A stretch of DNA of 64,000 nucleotides from contig CALYLX010000126.1 of assembly GCA_944990035.1 (NCBI GenBank), forward strand, positions 2,728,001 to 2,792,000. Reading direction: 5' to 3'. Of this stretch, positions 47,435 through 59,201 are shown one piece after another. Origin of the DNA: Clitopilus passeckerianus. Its lineage: Eukaryota; Basidiomycota; Agaricomycetes; Agaricales; Entolomataceae. A model generated the notes under the pieces. It searched no databases, was not told the DNA's origin, and saw only the letters and a program-made list of their open reading frames with translations. The translations under genes and the position numbers were made by a program. Within the stretch, counting starts at the first letter, position 1; every line of letters begins with the position of its first letter.

Positions 47435-50243
47435 ATGAAACTGCCCACTCACGACTTTACTGCATCCTCAATGCCCAATACCTTGGATAACAGCGACTTT
47501 CAGAACTCAGCAAGTGCCATAATGAACATCCAGGAATTCCTAGACGCGACCCAACAACTCAGAGGATTTGTTGGCAGGTCAGTGATCAGCAATATCACCA
47601 TGTCGTCTAACTAACTACATAATCCAGCACGAACGATCCTGAATCGAAGCGGGAGGCCTCTGCATTACTCGCGGACTTGGTCCGGGTGATACGAGACTGT
47701 TTAGAAGCGGCCAGAGCTGGCCTCAAAATCTCCGCCAATGTGATCTATCGGCTGGGGTTTGATAACGATGTTTTACCAACACCCGCTATATTGGATAAGG
47801 ACACCCTCAAAGCCATGCTGACTGACGCGGAACATCTCTCACGCACTGCAGAAAGGATTCACAAACAACTCCGGGATATCCGACGTCTATTGCTTGCAGT
47901 AAGCACGGTTTCGTTCCAAAGCAAATGTCAAAATGGCTGAGGGTACCTGGCTCAGCTTTCCAGCTCGTCGTTAAATTCAACCAAGATTGGCAAGGGCATC
48001 CCAGGTCGGTAAAGAATGTCAACCCTTGAGATTTTTGCCTCTGACTACATTATGTTTTTGCTTAGATTATTCTCGGTTGGCCGCTATGATATATTTACAT
48101 GTGCAAACTTGGCATCAAATCCGATCGCTCGCCCAAGCTATCAAGGAGGATCCGTTGTGGGTTCCCCTACCGGTCGAAGATAATCCATTAATTCCACTCA
48201 TTTTCCGCAAAAAGTGGAAGGAATTACGGACGACTATTCAAGGGTATAACTCAAAGGTTTGTGATTTGTCATTAAACGGTTTTCTAATCTATCTTGCTGA
48301 TCTCTGAGCTATAGATGGCTGAACTCAGTGCGACCACCAAGTGGCTTCAGCTGGAAGAATCACTCCCCGGGCCCGGGACCAACGAGGTCATGCTGCCGGA
48401 CGTAGCTCCAAATCTTGTTACTGCGGATTCTACCCGTTCGGCAAGTCCAGATGAAGCCTCCTCCCGGCTGGCGTCCTTCTCGTCTCTTCGACGTAGACTC
48501 ACCCGAAGGATGACGACTCGTAGCAACTCAATCACAGAATATCGGCATTTTGCTCGCGGCGACCAGAATACACTTGCTATCGGCGGGCCCATGGACACGA
48601 CGGAAGCCTGCGAATTGTCTCCTGAGCCGTTCCTCCTTGTAGCCGACGACACGACTGGACAACCTGAGTTTCCGTTTCCGAAACCCGCATGCCTAAGAAA
48701 AACAGCAGAAATCCAACCCCCGCTTCCCATTCCTTCGGACCCATGTTCGGAAGCTACCACATCGTCCAACTCAACGGCCGCCGTTTTCAATAGACTGCAG
48801 GGAATTCTTGGAGAGAAAATTCTATACCGGCGTCTCCTTGGTTCTAGAGGTGTTCAGGCTGAGAAGATACTGGACCTCTTTCAAACGGTAGGCTGTGGTT
48901 CACAACGAGCTGAAAACAAGGCAAGCTAATCTCAATTTTCTAGGTCTTAGAATGCCCTGAGATCGGGCCAGATATTAGTCGAAATATGGTTGTCGCCATG
49001 CAGCGCCTGTCGAGAGTCGCTAAGGTCTACCCGACCTCCTACATGATTGAGAAGAGCCAAATCAAGTTATTCGATAACTCCCCAACTTCATACGGTGGTT
49101 TTGCCGATGTGTATAAAGGGCTTTATAGGGACGGGGATTACGAATGGGTTGTTTGCTTGAAGGTGATCCGACGTTTTGAGAAGGACCAGCCTGATCCCCG
49201 ATACACTAATATTGTGAATGTATGTACTATTTCACATCTCACATCTACGCATCCCTAACACGAAAATTAGCGGGTCGAAAAAGAGGCAATTTTATGGAGA
49301 CAGCTATCGCACCTCAACCTCCTTCCCTTCTATGGCATGACAGAGATACAATCCAGGCCCTGCCTTGTCTCTCCATGGATGGAGAATGGCCATGTGGGAA
49401 TCTATGTTCGTAGGCACGAAAACGTTGCTCGCATCCCCTTGGTAGGATTGTCCTGTTTTCTGATTATAGTGAAGCGACTAATAAGGACCTAGGCTCTAGA
49501 CATCATAGAAGCACTGAAGTACCTTCATGAATGTAGCATCATACATGGGGACCTGAAAGCCGTGAGTCAATTTGAAGCTCTCCCGGACTCAACGCGCTGG
49601 AACCACTGACTTTTGTCTTAGGCCAATGTCCTTGTCGACAACTCAGGAAGAGCTCGAGTAGCTGATTTTGGCCTCTCGTCGGTAACCGATCCCAGCATCC
49701 TTCACTGGACATCGGTGACTGCGCCAGCTTCTATCGGAGGAACCTATCGCTGGCAGGCCCCAGAGTTAGTCTCTCACGACGTTAAGCTAGCGAACACCCC
49801 CGCTACTGACATTTATGCTTGGGCTTGCGTCTGCTATGAGGTAGGTAATCATGCACCCGTCAAAATGTCTATAGAGGACTGATGCATTTCTCAAGATATT
49901 CACTGGCGAGCTTCCGTATTATGACTGCACGGACCTTTTTACTATCATTAAGAAGGCACAAGGCTGCAAACCAACCAAACCCAGCCACTGTAGCGACGTG
50001 TGGACGTCGACTGGCTTGACGGAGGAAATATGGTCCTTAATGGACGCCTGTTGGGAGCGGGATCCTAATGCCCGCCCCAATACGTCCACACTTGGCTCTG
50101 CTCTTTCTCGAATTGCACCCAAGGATGACAGGCCTGCCCAAAGCAACGAACGGCCTTCCTTTTTAATCGCGAAACAGCTTCCGGATATGGCGGATATTGA
50201 AACGATGTTGGGCCTGGAACCAGGCGTGACAAGAGCAGCATAA
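47435..50243 (+). CDS. Protein kinase (TKL-like) with long helical N-terminal region
   Basis: About ten exons chain in frame from an ATG at 47435 (a second in-frame ATG is at 47471). The N-terminal about 220 residues are mostly helical by composition (LADLVRVIRDCLEAARAG, LSRTAERIHKQLRDIRRLLL). A Ser/Thr/Arg-rich linker follows (RRRLTRRMTTRSNS). The C-terminal kinase domain has the glycine loop (YGGFADVYKGL), VAIK-type Lys (CLKVIRRF), catalytic loop HGDLKAANVLV, DFG (VADFGLSS), GTYRWQAPE activation-segment end and a C-lobe CWERDPNARP. All catalytic residues are present, so it should be active. The layout, a helical bundle plus TKL-like kinase, recalls MLKL/HeLo-type signalling proteins, but no homology of the N-terminus can be shown here. 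Three helical genes lie next to it. Confidence 0.85.
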
Positions 50244-50334
50244 TTATTCACGTACGGATGGACTATGTTTTGATATGAATACCGAGTTAATTTAGTCTCG
50301 AAACTGTGCATCTACTACACAACAATACGTCATA

Positions 50335-51377
50335 CTATGCTTTTCCGGCATTGTCAACGTCTTCTGGTTTCCGCTTGGCCATCAAGTGACCTTCATTGTA
50401 TGGGTGAAGATCTTGAAGGTCTTCGACCTGGATATGCGTTAGAGGCAATTGGTTGCCCAGCAAAATTGCTTGCTTACCTCCGAGATGTAATGCTGATAGG
50501 CTTGGCAGGCCAACATCCAACGACGTCTGATGTCACCAACTCGAGGCGATGGGTCCAAGTTGGGGGTATTATTGAGTGACATGTACTCATGCTTCAGATC
50601 GTCCAGCATGCACTGAAATATATCGCACATCTTCTCAGACTGAGAAAGGCCATCCTTGGCCAGCTTTATGTTTTCTGTGACTTGTGTAGTCTCAAAGATA
50701 GCTCGGTCAACGAGTCAGCCTACTGGAGCTGGCCGAAGGCTGAAAGACGCACCATCAACGATATAAGCTTGTTGCTGTCCGACCTCTGTTGCCAGATGCG
50801 AGATCAACGGGCAAATGAACGGAATGGCAATCGTTAAAGGAGGCAAAAAGAAGCCGCCCCGCACTCTGCCCCGATCGATTTCGTCAACAAAACCTGCAAG
50901 GTTCTGAGCGATCATCTGTGCAGCAAGGTGCCTCTTCTCCGATCGTTGAATCTTCTTCGATCTTCTGAATAGTCTAGATCCGAACGAGTGCCGCCGTTTG
51001 GGCTGGAAACGCAGTGTTTGATTAGTATCTAGCATGCTTCACGAAGAATAATATGGGCTGACATTATAGAGAGCGCCGAAAACACCAATAACTTGGCTCG
51101 ATGCTTGAAGTGCTTTCTCTCTGACATCACCTGCTGACCTCTGGAGGCGTTCTAAGCAAGCAAGGATGTGGCTAGCCTTGACCTGCTCCTGCTGCACCAT
51201 GGGCAAACTGTCGCAGAGGTTGACAGCGTCGCGAGCAATGGACAGGTATGTTTGGCTGCAATCCACAGACACTTGAACAGCAAGCCAGTAGGCTCTCCCT
51301 TGTGATTTCATCTCATTGATGAATTCCAAGAGCTTGGGTTCGGTTGCCCTCGGAAGTCCGTCAATTACTCTGTTCAT
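50335..51377 (-). CDS. Helical protein with central hydrophobic segment
   Basis: Not assigned to a named family. Exons: 51377-51063, 51002 to about 50478, and 50427-50335. Long amphipathic helices (ASHILACLERLQRSAGDVRE, then MIAQNLAGFVDEIDRG) are followed by a hydrophobic stretch GGFFLPPLTIAIPFICPLIS and further helices (KLAKDGLSQSEKMCDIFQ). An in-frame TGA at 50717-50715 is followed by a long, clearly coding frame. Either a 33-nt intron (GTAGGC...TTTGAG) removes it or the gene is broken. A 36-codon frame starting MSKPELSPGAFQ upstream of 51377 may be an earlier exon. The helices-hydrophobic-helices order recalls helical membrane-inserting proteins; this is inference only. Confidence 0.55.
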
Positions 51378-52333
51378 TAACTGGATTCGGCAAGCTTACC
51401 AGGCAGTCGGTGTCGTCCATCTGTCAAACGACTGAAATGACTTCCGAATGTTGTTGATTTGATGCTGAAAAGCGCCAGGGGATAGCTCTGGCTTCGACAT
51501 GTGCCGGGAAGTTTGACGTTGAATATGGACGAATGAGGGTGCAAAGGTAGAGTTCAGCTGCCTATTCTGCCGTTTTGACGCCTAAAAGGAAGTGCTAGCT
51601 CGACGTTAGCTTGGCAAAAGCCTATGACATGCAGCTGTCGCGTGCATGTTACGCTACGGCGTCAACTACCTTCTCGTTTAGCAATACGAAAGAGCCGATG
51701 TTTGTGGGTCCCTGATCTGTTACAACAACAGGCGTTGACCTCTCTCATGATTCGAAAGTAGAGTTTGCGAAGTCAGAAATTAAGCTATTTGTCCCTATGA
51801 CGCAAGAGCCTGAAGGCAGCAGAGAGGAGAATTGGAAAAACCGAGCTGAAACAGTGGTTATTTGGTGAAGTCCCATCTGGAGAACACAGAATGAGCGAAC
51901 GCAGCATTCATCATAAGACTTCCAGCCGGGTCCAGAAGGTAAAATTCATGATTTACGGTCCGAAGAACCATAAAATTAAATCAAGATCGGGCCTACCGCC
52001 TGATTCGTTGCAGGCAAGTCGGACCGTAAGCGCAAATTCATGCGTCTGTGCCACCATGTAAGGGGGTTTTGAGCAGGGTTTGGCTTTGCTTACACCCCTG
52101 CTCACTAGGAATGAGGTTTTGTTTTCAAAGAGCTAGCATGATCATTCAGAGAGTGCGAGGCAGGTGGTGGCAAGTCTTGAGATCGGTGTCCTTTCAAGTT
52201 CGGGAGCTGCACGCCTCCGCAAATTGGCGCGGCTAAGCGCCTTTGCCAGGAACTTGCCGAGCACTTGGAATTTCATGGAATTTCCCTCCTTTATCACAAC
52301 TTTGACCCACAATACAATCCAGGATTCAGCTCG
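51378..52333. other. Intergenic, about 0.95 kb
   Basis: Apart from the possible upstream exon noted for the preceding gene (near 51500-51400), nothing recognisable. Probably promoter of one helical gene and 3' UTR of the next. Confidence 0.45.
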
Positions 52334-53150
52334 TTAGCTTTCAAGCTCAAGGCTGATGCTAGATACTCTATTCTCGACGACAACAATCTCCCTGGAGACT
52401 CCACTTGAAATATTGGCTTCCAGGGTAGTAGAATAGTCACCCCAGAACTTGCCGACGTGTCGGAGGCGCTCACTAACTTGGTCAAGAGCCTCTCCGGATT
52501 GATGCATTGAAGTCGCACCATCTGCTGCTGAACTGGAGTCTCCATCGACAAACGTCGTTGTATGAGAAGGCAGGGGCCACGTTCCTTTCAGAGGGAATCC
52601 AAAAATAAGCACACGCCACCCTAAAAAACACTGAAACATACGTGTTCTCCGAGGTGTAGCAGAGGCTCTTCGAGAAAATCTGCGATTTGTTGCCTGGCAG
52701 ACAAGGCGGATACTGACTGCATTTGCCAAAAAGTCCTGCTTAACTGCCTCCCACTGAGAACAAAGCTGCTTTGTCTCGCCATAAACATTTGTGACTCTAG
52801 GAAGTATGGATTTCCTGAGATGGTGAGAAAGGTCAGCTCCGGATGCTTCTGCCATTACGACTTCTAGCAAAGTCACGTAGTCGTCGGCGAGGGCATGGTA
52901 CTTCTCGAGTAAGCTACCAGTGCGTTGACAGTGAGATAAGAACGCGTCTCTTCCGCGTTGAAATTCTGCTACAGCCTTCGAGGCTGTCGATCCCGAAGAG
53001 TTCTCCAGGAAAATGTGCAACCGATACAACGCAGACGTGGCCTCAGATATACTTGTGGCCAGCTCTTTGACAGCGTCGCCATCTGGTTCCATCTACTCAG
53101 CTATTAGATGGGGAAAGTTGAGAGCAGATAAGACACCAACCAGGCCGAAT
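52334..53150 (-). CDS. Helical protein, second member (5' end unresolved)
   Basis: The main exon, 53092-52334, encodes about 250 residues of heptad-rich helix (ALYRLHIFLENSSGSTASK, LLEKYHALADDYVTLLEVVM, LRHVGKFWGDYSTTLEANIS). The segment VVMAEASGADLSHHLRK resembles IIVAEASGAVDQLVRWW in the plus-strand gene at 54106-55758. A 52-nt intron joins it to an upstream exon ending YFPAACYPILEGKKFGL at 53141. Exons further upstream could not be chained. A short hydrophobic stretch (LIFGFPLKGTWPLPS) lies mid-protein and may be part of an intron, since a GTATGT donor precedes it. Function unknown; helical-bundle membrane or scaffold protein inferred. Confidence 0.55.
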
Positions 53151-54105
53151 TTCTTCCCTTCAAGAATTGGATAACAGGCTGCGGGGAAGTAAAGCGTCGA
53201 TCCTTTTTCGTACTTGGGAACAAGGGCATTTGCTGGCCTGCTATGGCACTAAGGCTCTTACTAAATGGCTTCATTGGAATAGCCTGGTAGCTAACTTCAG
53301 CCTTTGTAGCTGCATTCAATCCTGAAGGCTTTCGCAAGACACGAACTACTGAAGACCTGCTACGTGTACCTCGTGTGTAGCACACGGGCGAGTGAAGGGG
53401 CACCGTAGATTAATGAAAAGAACCTCCACGTTTGCACCAATAGTGCACTAGCACTCAATTGGGCGTCAAGTGACTGGCATCCGAACCGAGGTAGAGTTTC
53501 TGATCCCTGGAGCTGATAGGATGCTGCGTCACAGAGCATCTTTGTTACTTGTAACTTGCACAATACTCCGTAGAGTATCCCTGGCTCAGGAGTAAACTTA
53601 GACCTTCGTGTCTAAACTCATCGTGGGTTATGTACGCCGTACCTCACATACACACACAATATCACAGTACGAACACGTTCACGGCAATACATTCAACCTA
53701 TATTATATTACATTCGCGAGGATTGTTGCTTGTCCATAAACCTTCTCTGAAGTATTATGACGTTTGCACGGGCGATCGATCCAAACAACAGTGCCGTGAT
53801 AAAGCTGAGTCACTTGACAGACGACTTATAGACAGGTTAAGGTTTATTAAAAAGTCAATTCGAAGCATGGGCAGGTAGTAGGCGCCGAAGATGCATGAAG
53901 ACATGGTCCAAACATGGTCATTTAATCCACATGAAACATGCGTGTCGTGCTAGAACAAATGCCAGGCAACTTACGAGTCTGTCCGACGCTTCCTGACGCC
54001 CGATGACGCCCTAATACTTGGTAATGCTGAAGGATACCCCTGAATCCACGAGGCCCTTGCTCAATGAAAACTTCCCAACAAACCCCCACCGTCGTCCAGC
54101 AGACG
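53151..54105. other. Region between two divergent helical genes
   Basis: Holds the unresolved 5' exons of the minus-strand helical gene (roughly 53150-53560) and the promoter of the plus-strand gene. The rest shows no supported frame. Confidence 0.4.
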
Positions 54106-55758
54106 ATGAACATTAGGAAAGGGATCGAGTGGGATGGGCTTCGATCTTCGCTAGGTCGTTCATTGGATTTAATGGCCGAATACCGTCCAAGAACCCAGTA
54201 AGCTTGATTCAGACCTTCTCTGTTCTGTAGAAGTAAAGATTTACAATCAGCGTAGGCAGTTATCAGCGAGTGAACCCATCGAATCCAATCACGTAACCCA
54301 GGAGCTGCAGCAAATGTCTTGCAAGTTTATCAAAGCCGTTACTCAGAGCAACGATGCGGCAGAAAGGGGGATACAGATTTGCTTCAGTATCCGGGAGTAT
54401 TTAGAGAGGCAGAGTATCGATGGTCTAAGGAAATTCAGCCATACCGAGTACGAAGGCTTCAAAGCAAAGATGCAAACGTGCGCAGCCGAAGTATTTGAAG
54501 ACGCAAGTCAAACCCATTCAGCCTTTCGATCTGTCCGAAGCGAAATCATACGTGTACGTATATGACTCCCTTGGGGCTAAGGGTCTTCAAGTTGACGCTA
54601 AAGCAAGACATCGAGCCAGATTCAAAGCCCGGAATCCGGAAATGAGAATCCCGTCACCATTGGTGTGTTTCCTGTTCATCAATTTCTAAGGTATAATAGT
54701 TTATACGCAGAGGTAGACCGAACGGAGCAAATGATATCGATTATGGATCTGAAAAGGGAGCTCAAAATTGCAGAAATCATAGTGGCAGAAGCTTCAGGCG
54801 CGGTAGATCAACTGGTGCGCTGGTGGCGAGAAGTAAAATCCCTCGCAGGTCAACTGAACGATCGGGATGGAACACAAGCGGACATCGATTCCAATCCACT
54901 CGTCTTCGTATTGGCCCAAATGACGTGGAAAGACCTGGAAGAAAGGTACGGTGAATACATCGATGGGGTACGTATGGAGGCCGGTCATATATTTGCTCAA
55001 GTACTCATTTACGTATCTAGATAGAAAGAATGGCGGATAGTCACGGAATCCCGGCAGCGAGGAGCACCCCCGATCCCCCTCCCGTTACATTCGCTCATAG
55101 GGAACGAGGGAGAGTAGAGCAGGGCAAAGAAAGCACTTTAAATTCCATCAGTACTGGGCTTCCCAGCCCCGACAATAACCGCAGTGCAGGACATCCTACC
55201 AATAAATTAGATCCAAATCCACAGTCCACGCAGGTCCAGAGCACAAACATTCCGAGTAATATGGACCAGAGAAGTGCTCCTGGAAGCACTATGATTCGCA
55301 CCGCTAGTGGCCAAAACCTAGGCAACGATCGCCCTTTCAGCGCCAATTCAGAAGCAGGTTACCTGGAACGCACTCCCAGTAGAACCTTGAATTCCCCTCG
55401 CCGGACTGATGGAGACGTGTCCCCATCTACCGGAACACCAAATTACGATAATGTGCTCGGGGATGCGGAGAGTCCGAAAGAGCACAATGATCTTCTATAT
55501 CGGGAGCAAGGGAGGGTAAAACAGTCTGAAGAAAGCGGGCCCCAGGAACAGAATATCATCGCGACTTCAAATGTGGTAGGGCCCAGCTCAGAGGAAGGCG
55601 AAGGAGGTCACCTGGAACACATTGACAATCCCATAAGTTATTTGGAGGGTTGGGACACAAATCCACCCCTGGTTGCGGCTGCGGATATTAGTTTCCTGAA
55701 ACAGATTGCAGAAAGTGTAACAGAGCAAGAGCAGGGTTGCCGTTGTATAATCATGTAA
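54106..55758 (+). CDS. Helical protein with disordered linker and C-terminal CaaX box
   Basis: Five exons: 54106-54197, 54256-54553, 54608-54662, 54711-54967 and 55021-55758. The first about 230 residues form amphipathic helices (SMDLKRELKIAEIIV-like helix, EASGAVDQLVRWWREVKSLA, WKDLEERYGEYIDG). About 240 Ser/Pro/Asn/Gly-rich residues follow, containing two copies of an RE(R/Q)GRV(E/K)Q motif. The protein ends GCRCIIM: a CaaX box (CIIM, Met favouring farnesylation) with an extra Cys two residues upstream that could be palmitoylated. Dual lipidation would place it on the plasma membrane. The helical part resembles the minus-strand helical gene at 52334. Function unknown; a membrane-anchored effector or scaffold is inferred. 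Confidence 0.75.
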
Positions 55759-56536
55759 AGACAAGCAAGGGCCAGCCAGGAAATCCTCGCGTATCAAGCT
55801 ATTGGTCGACGGAACCCCTAGAATCGAACGAACATTACTGTTTCATCTATCTTTTTGCTGGTTGTACCGCAGGAGACATCACCCACTGGGCTGCCCAGTA
55901 AGAAGGTTATCTATACCGTTGTAGGATAGGTCAGTCGAGCTAGGAGTATGGGGAAATGGCCAACGCATCTGATAACTTTTATACATAAGATCTGCCGCTG
56001 CTATCCTCATATTAGCAGTGGCTTTCGTGATTCATGTCTACTAGTAGAAAGGGAGTGCAAGATAACCTCGTAAGAACACGACAAGGTAGTGAGACACATT
56101 GTGCGTGTCCTGGGTTGTCGAAGCTTGAGAACTTGGGGGCATGAATCGTTGGAGGAGGTCTGATTGCTGGTCCAGCTCAGATTTCACTATGGTCCAGAGG
56201 CTACTCAACGAGGCTCACCCGCAAGAGTAGGCGTAGAGACACAGATGCGCAATTGCATATTCTAGCCATACATGCTCTGAGGAGTATACATCAATCCTGG
56301 AATGTACCGTAAACCCTGTTATCGAGGCTAAAAACCGGAAGGCCATGTACACTGTCGTGGACAGGTAGGGCCGTGCAGTCTCGTGCGCTCCGAGAAGGAA
56401 CAAGAATATCGGGCCCAAGGTAGTTTTTCATGCGTAGAGGGGCCTGCATAGACAGGACATGGACTCAAGCGAGCACCTTTGTTCGTGGCATCGGCGGAGC
56501 TAGAGAGGCAGAGGTTCAATGGGACACCCATTGTTG
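55759..56536. other. Intergenic, about 0.8 kb
   Basis: Facing 3' ends of the CaaX gene and the RING gene. No frame with domain or splice support. Confidence 0.5.
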
Positions 56537-57612
56537 CTAGGTCGAATGGGCTGGACGCCTTCGTTTCTTCATTGGTAGTAATAAGGCGTCCTGTCAATTT
56601 CAAGTTCGGTGATATTGCCAGAACAAGCATAGGGAGAGCTTTACCATTGCAGGCGGTTCAACAATGAGCGAATCATCTGGATCTTGGACTGTCGATATAG
56701 CGGATCCCTTGAATGGCTTCGTCAATGCCTTCAACTTCGTTTGACTGGCGCGTCTCTATAGGTCAACGGTGTTAAAAAAGAGCAACCTAATTCAGGAGTA
56801 AAACAAACCCTTCGTTCACTTTCAGCAAGTTCATCTTGCAACTTTTGTATCTCTTTGTCCTTTCGTCCAAGAGTCTTGCGTTGACGTTGGACTGTCTCGC
56901 CGAGGTGGGTCCGTTCCTCAGTCTCCCGAATGAGATGCTCCCTGGCATCTTTTGCGATAGCCAAATTATGATCTGCTTGTCCTTGAGCATCGTTTAGCTG
57001 CAGCCGGAGTTGGGCGACTTCCAATTGTAGATTGTCCTGCTGAGCTAGCCGCCGCTGTAGTACGCTGACGTCCTTGTGCAGGGCCTTGTTCTCAGTCTTG
57101 GTCTCCTCGAGGTCGTGAAAGAGCGGAACTGTGCGTTCCTCAAGCCTTTGTAAAGCTTCAAGTAGTTCTGCCTATAGCATATAGTCAGCCCTATGGAAGG
57201 GTTCGCGTAGAAATGGGGTTTGACCTTTGTGCCGTCCTCCAAGTTCTTGGAAATCTCGCGTTTTAGCTTCCTAGATGCTCGCTCAACGCTGATAGCTGGG
57301 GTATCGAGGCCAATCCTATCGATCCCTTCTGCCACAGATTTGGGTGGCTCAACTGAAGTTGACCCAGTGACCGTGATATATATATGGTGAGGTGGATTCT
57401 TGCCCTTGTCGCGTCGGCAGAGAGCGCACACGCGGGCTTCCCGAGTATTATATAGGCAATCTGCACAATAACCGTGCCCTTAAACACGATGAGTTCAGCG
57501 TTCTTGCTATGATTTGAAGGGTAATTAACGCACCGCAGGGTATGAAAAGAATCAGACTCAAGTCAAACGGGTCCTTGCATATATCGCATTGAACATTAAT
57601 TCCATAAGTCAT
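56537..57612 (-). CDS. RING-finger protein with long coiled coil (putative E3 ligase)
   Basis: The N-terminal C3HC4 RING is assembled across the first intron: CDICKDPFDLSLILFIPCG, then HGYCADC and CALCRRDKG. A coiled coil of about 170 residues follows (LLEALQRLEERTVPLFHDLE, LQLEVAQLRLQLNDAQGQAD). The spliced C-terminus reads MDALLLPMKKRRRPAHST, with a KKRRR basic patch that could be a nuclear signal. Five exons are read, with the start at 57612 and the stop at 56537. RING domains recruit E2 enzymes; the coiled coil suggests dimerisation as in RBCC-type E3s. Divergent from RPA34 with about 200 bp between starts. Confidence 0.8.
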
Positions 57613-57817
57613 TCAGCACGTCGATTTGTTTTCCTAGAGGTATCTTGAGAACAGCCAAAAGGGCTTCCTCGCCGTTGTGGACGATGAGCTCAAGCAAAGA
57701 ATCGCACGTGATCCGAGCGCGTCAAATCCCTATGTACATTTGTTTGTTTCAAACGCCTTGACCAGAAATTTCACCTTTGCACTGCGATCCGACTGTAGGG
57801 CTGCAGGCAAGTCTACG

Positions 57818-58963
57818 ATGGCTCCAGCATCTCCAGCGTCCTCAACGTCCTCACTACCAGAAGCCAATGACATTGTTGAGACTATTGCCAAGGCTTCGAG
57901 CTCGAAAACCAAAAAACTGAAGGATAAGGGCAAGAAAAAGGCTTCTGATGAACCTCGGAATGAAGGCGTTGATCAAAACTGGGCGTACAAACCACCAGCC
58001 GGTGCTAAGCTTCTGCACTACGACGGCGATACAGGAGACTTTGACTGGGACAACCTGGCTCAGAACGATAACCTGGAGCTTTGGCTAATACGGGTACCAA
58101 ATGATGTACGTTTCTCATCTTCTTCGGAATTTTAGGATATTTCTGAGGAGAAAGTGCAGCTGAAAACCAAATATCTGGAAGGCGTAGAGATATCGCTACC
58201 ACCGGCACCCAAAACGATTAAAGCTGCCACAGTGTCTCGTAAAAGCACAAAATATGATGTCTGGTCACTTGGGGAAGGAGATGATACCCAAGCCATCGGC
58301 GGCGAAGAAATCAAGAGTCTCTCCTGCTTGCTACCCCGAAAAAGCAAAAAGGGCAAGCTATTCAAAGGTAACGCTTTATCATCCCTGAAACGCGACACCA
58401 TCTAAATTTGCTTCCGTCCTACAGCACCTCGGCCTATTACCAGGCATCTGGTCGTAATGGCTCAGCCTCCGGAACCATCTGCGGAATCATCCAGCTCTCC
58501 AGCGATCACAGGACCATATCCACGACCCCCTAGAGAGTCCTATCCTACCGAGGTTCTCAGCCATTCTTTCCAACCGTATGGCGCTCTGGCAGACCCGACA
58601 GACGTGGTCCCCACAGACAGCATGGAGGTCGACCAGGAAGCTGAAGCTTCAAAAGTGTCAAAATCAAAATTAAAGGCCAAGGAGGCACCCTCGTCCCCCG
58701 GAAAGAAGCCTTCAAAGGAAAAGAAGAAGAAGGGAGAGGCAGTTTCCGTCGTGGTCGAAGAAGAAAATCTCAATGGGGCGACAGCTACAGGCGCTGGTCT
58801 GGATGACGGTGTCATGGATGTCGATGATTCGGCGGAAGCCCCAGCTGTAGAAGATGCTGCACCTCCTACGGTCGAGGTGACGGAGAAGAAAGGAAAGAAA
58901 CGGAAAGGGGACGAAGTAGTGCCTCCCAAGCTGAAAAAACCCAAAAAGGCCAAAACATCGTAA
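57818..58963 (+). CDS. RPA34: RNA polymerase I subunit RPA34 (A34.5)
   Basis: Three exons: 57818-58105, 58160-58367 and 58425-58963, giving about 340 residues. The core reads GDFDWDNLAQNDNLELWLIR, followed after the intron by KTKYLEGVEISLPP, which is the A34.5 dimerisation-module signature. The C-terminal half is the usual long Lys-rich, low-complexity tail (KEKKKKGEA, KLKKPKKAKTS). The protein pairs with the A49 subunit in Pol I for initiation and elongation of rRNA transcription. The first intron could also end 24 nt earlier (58135), adding eight residues in frame; the 54-nt version matches neighbouring intron lengths better. Confidence 0.88.
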
Positions 58964-59201
58964 TTTTGTGCAGTGCTATATATTTGTTCAAAATACCTTG
59001 CTTTCGTTCGCTTTCTACCGTTCGCCCCAACAAATCCACAAATTAGTGTATTCAGCGTAGTGATCACAGTACAAGGTAAAACACAGCAACAGAAATGCGA
59101 GTTATGAAAGAATAAGATTAATGAATCCGTGAAGCGTGAGGTGTACAGAGTATAGCATAAGTAATCCCCACCGTCCTCAAAAAGTCCTGCTGCCATCTAA
59201 A

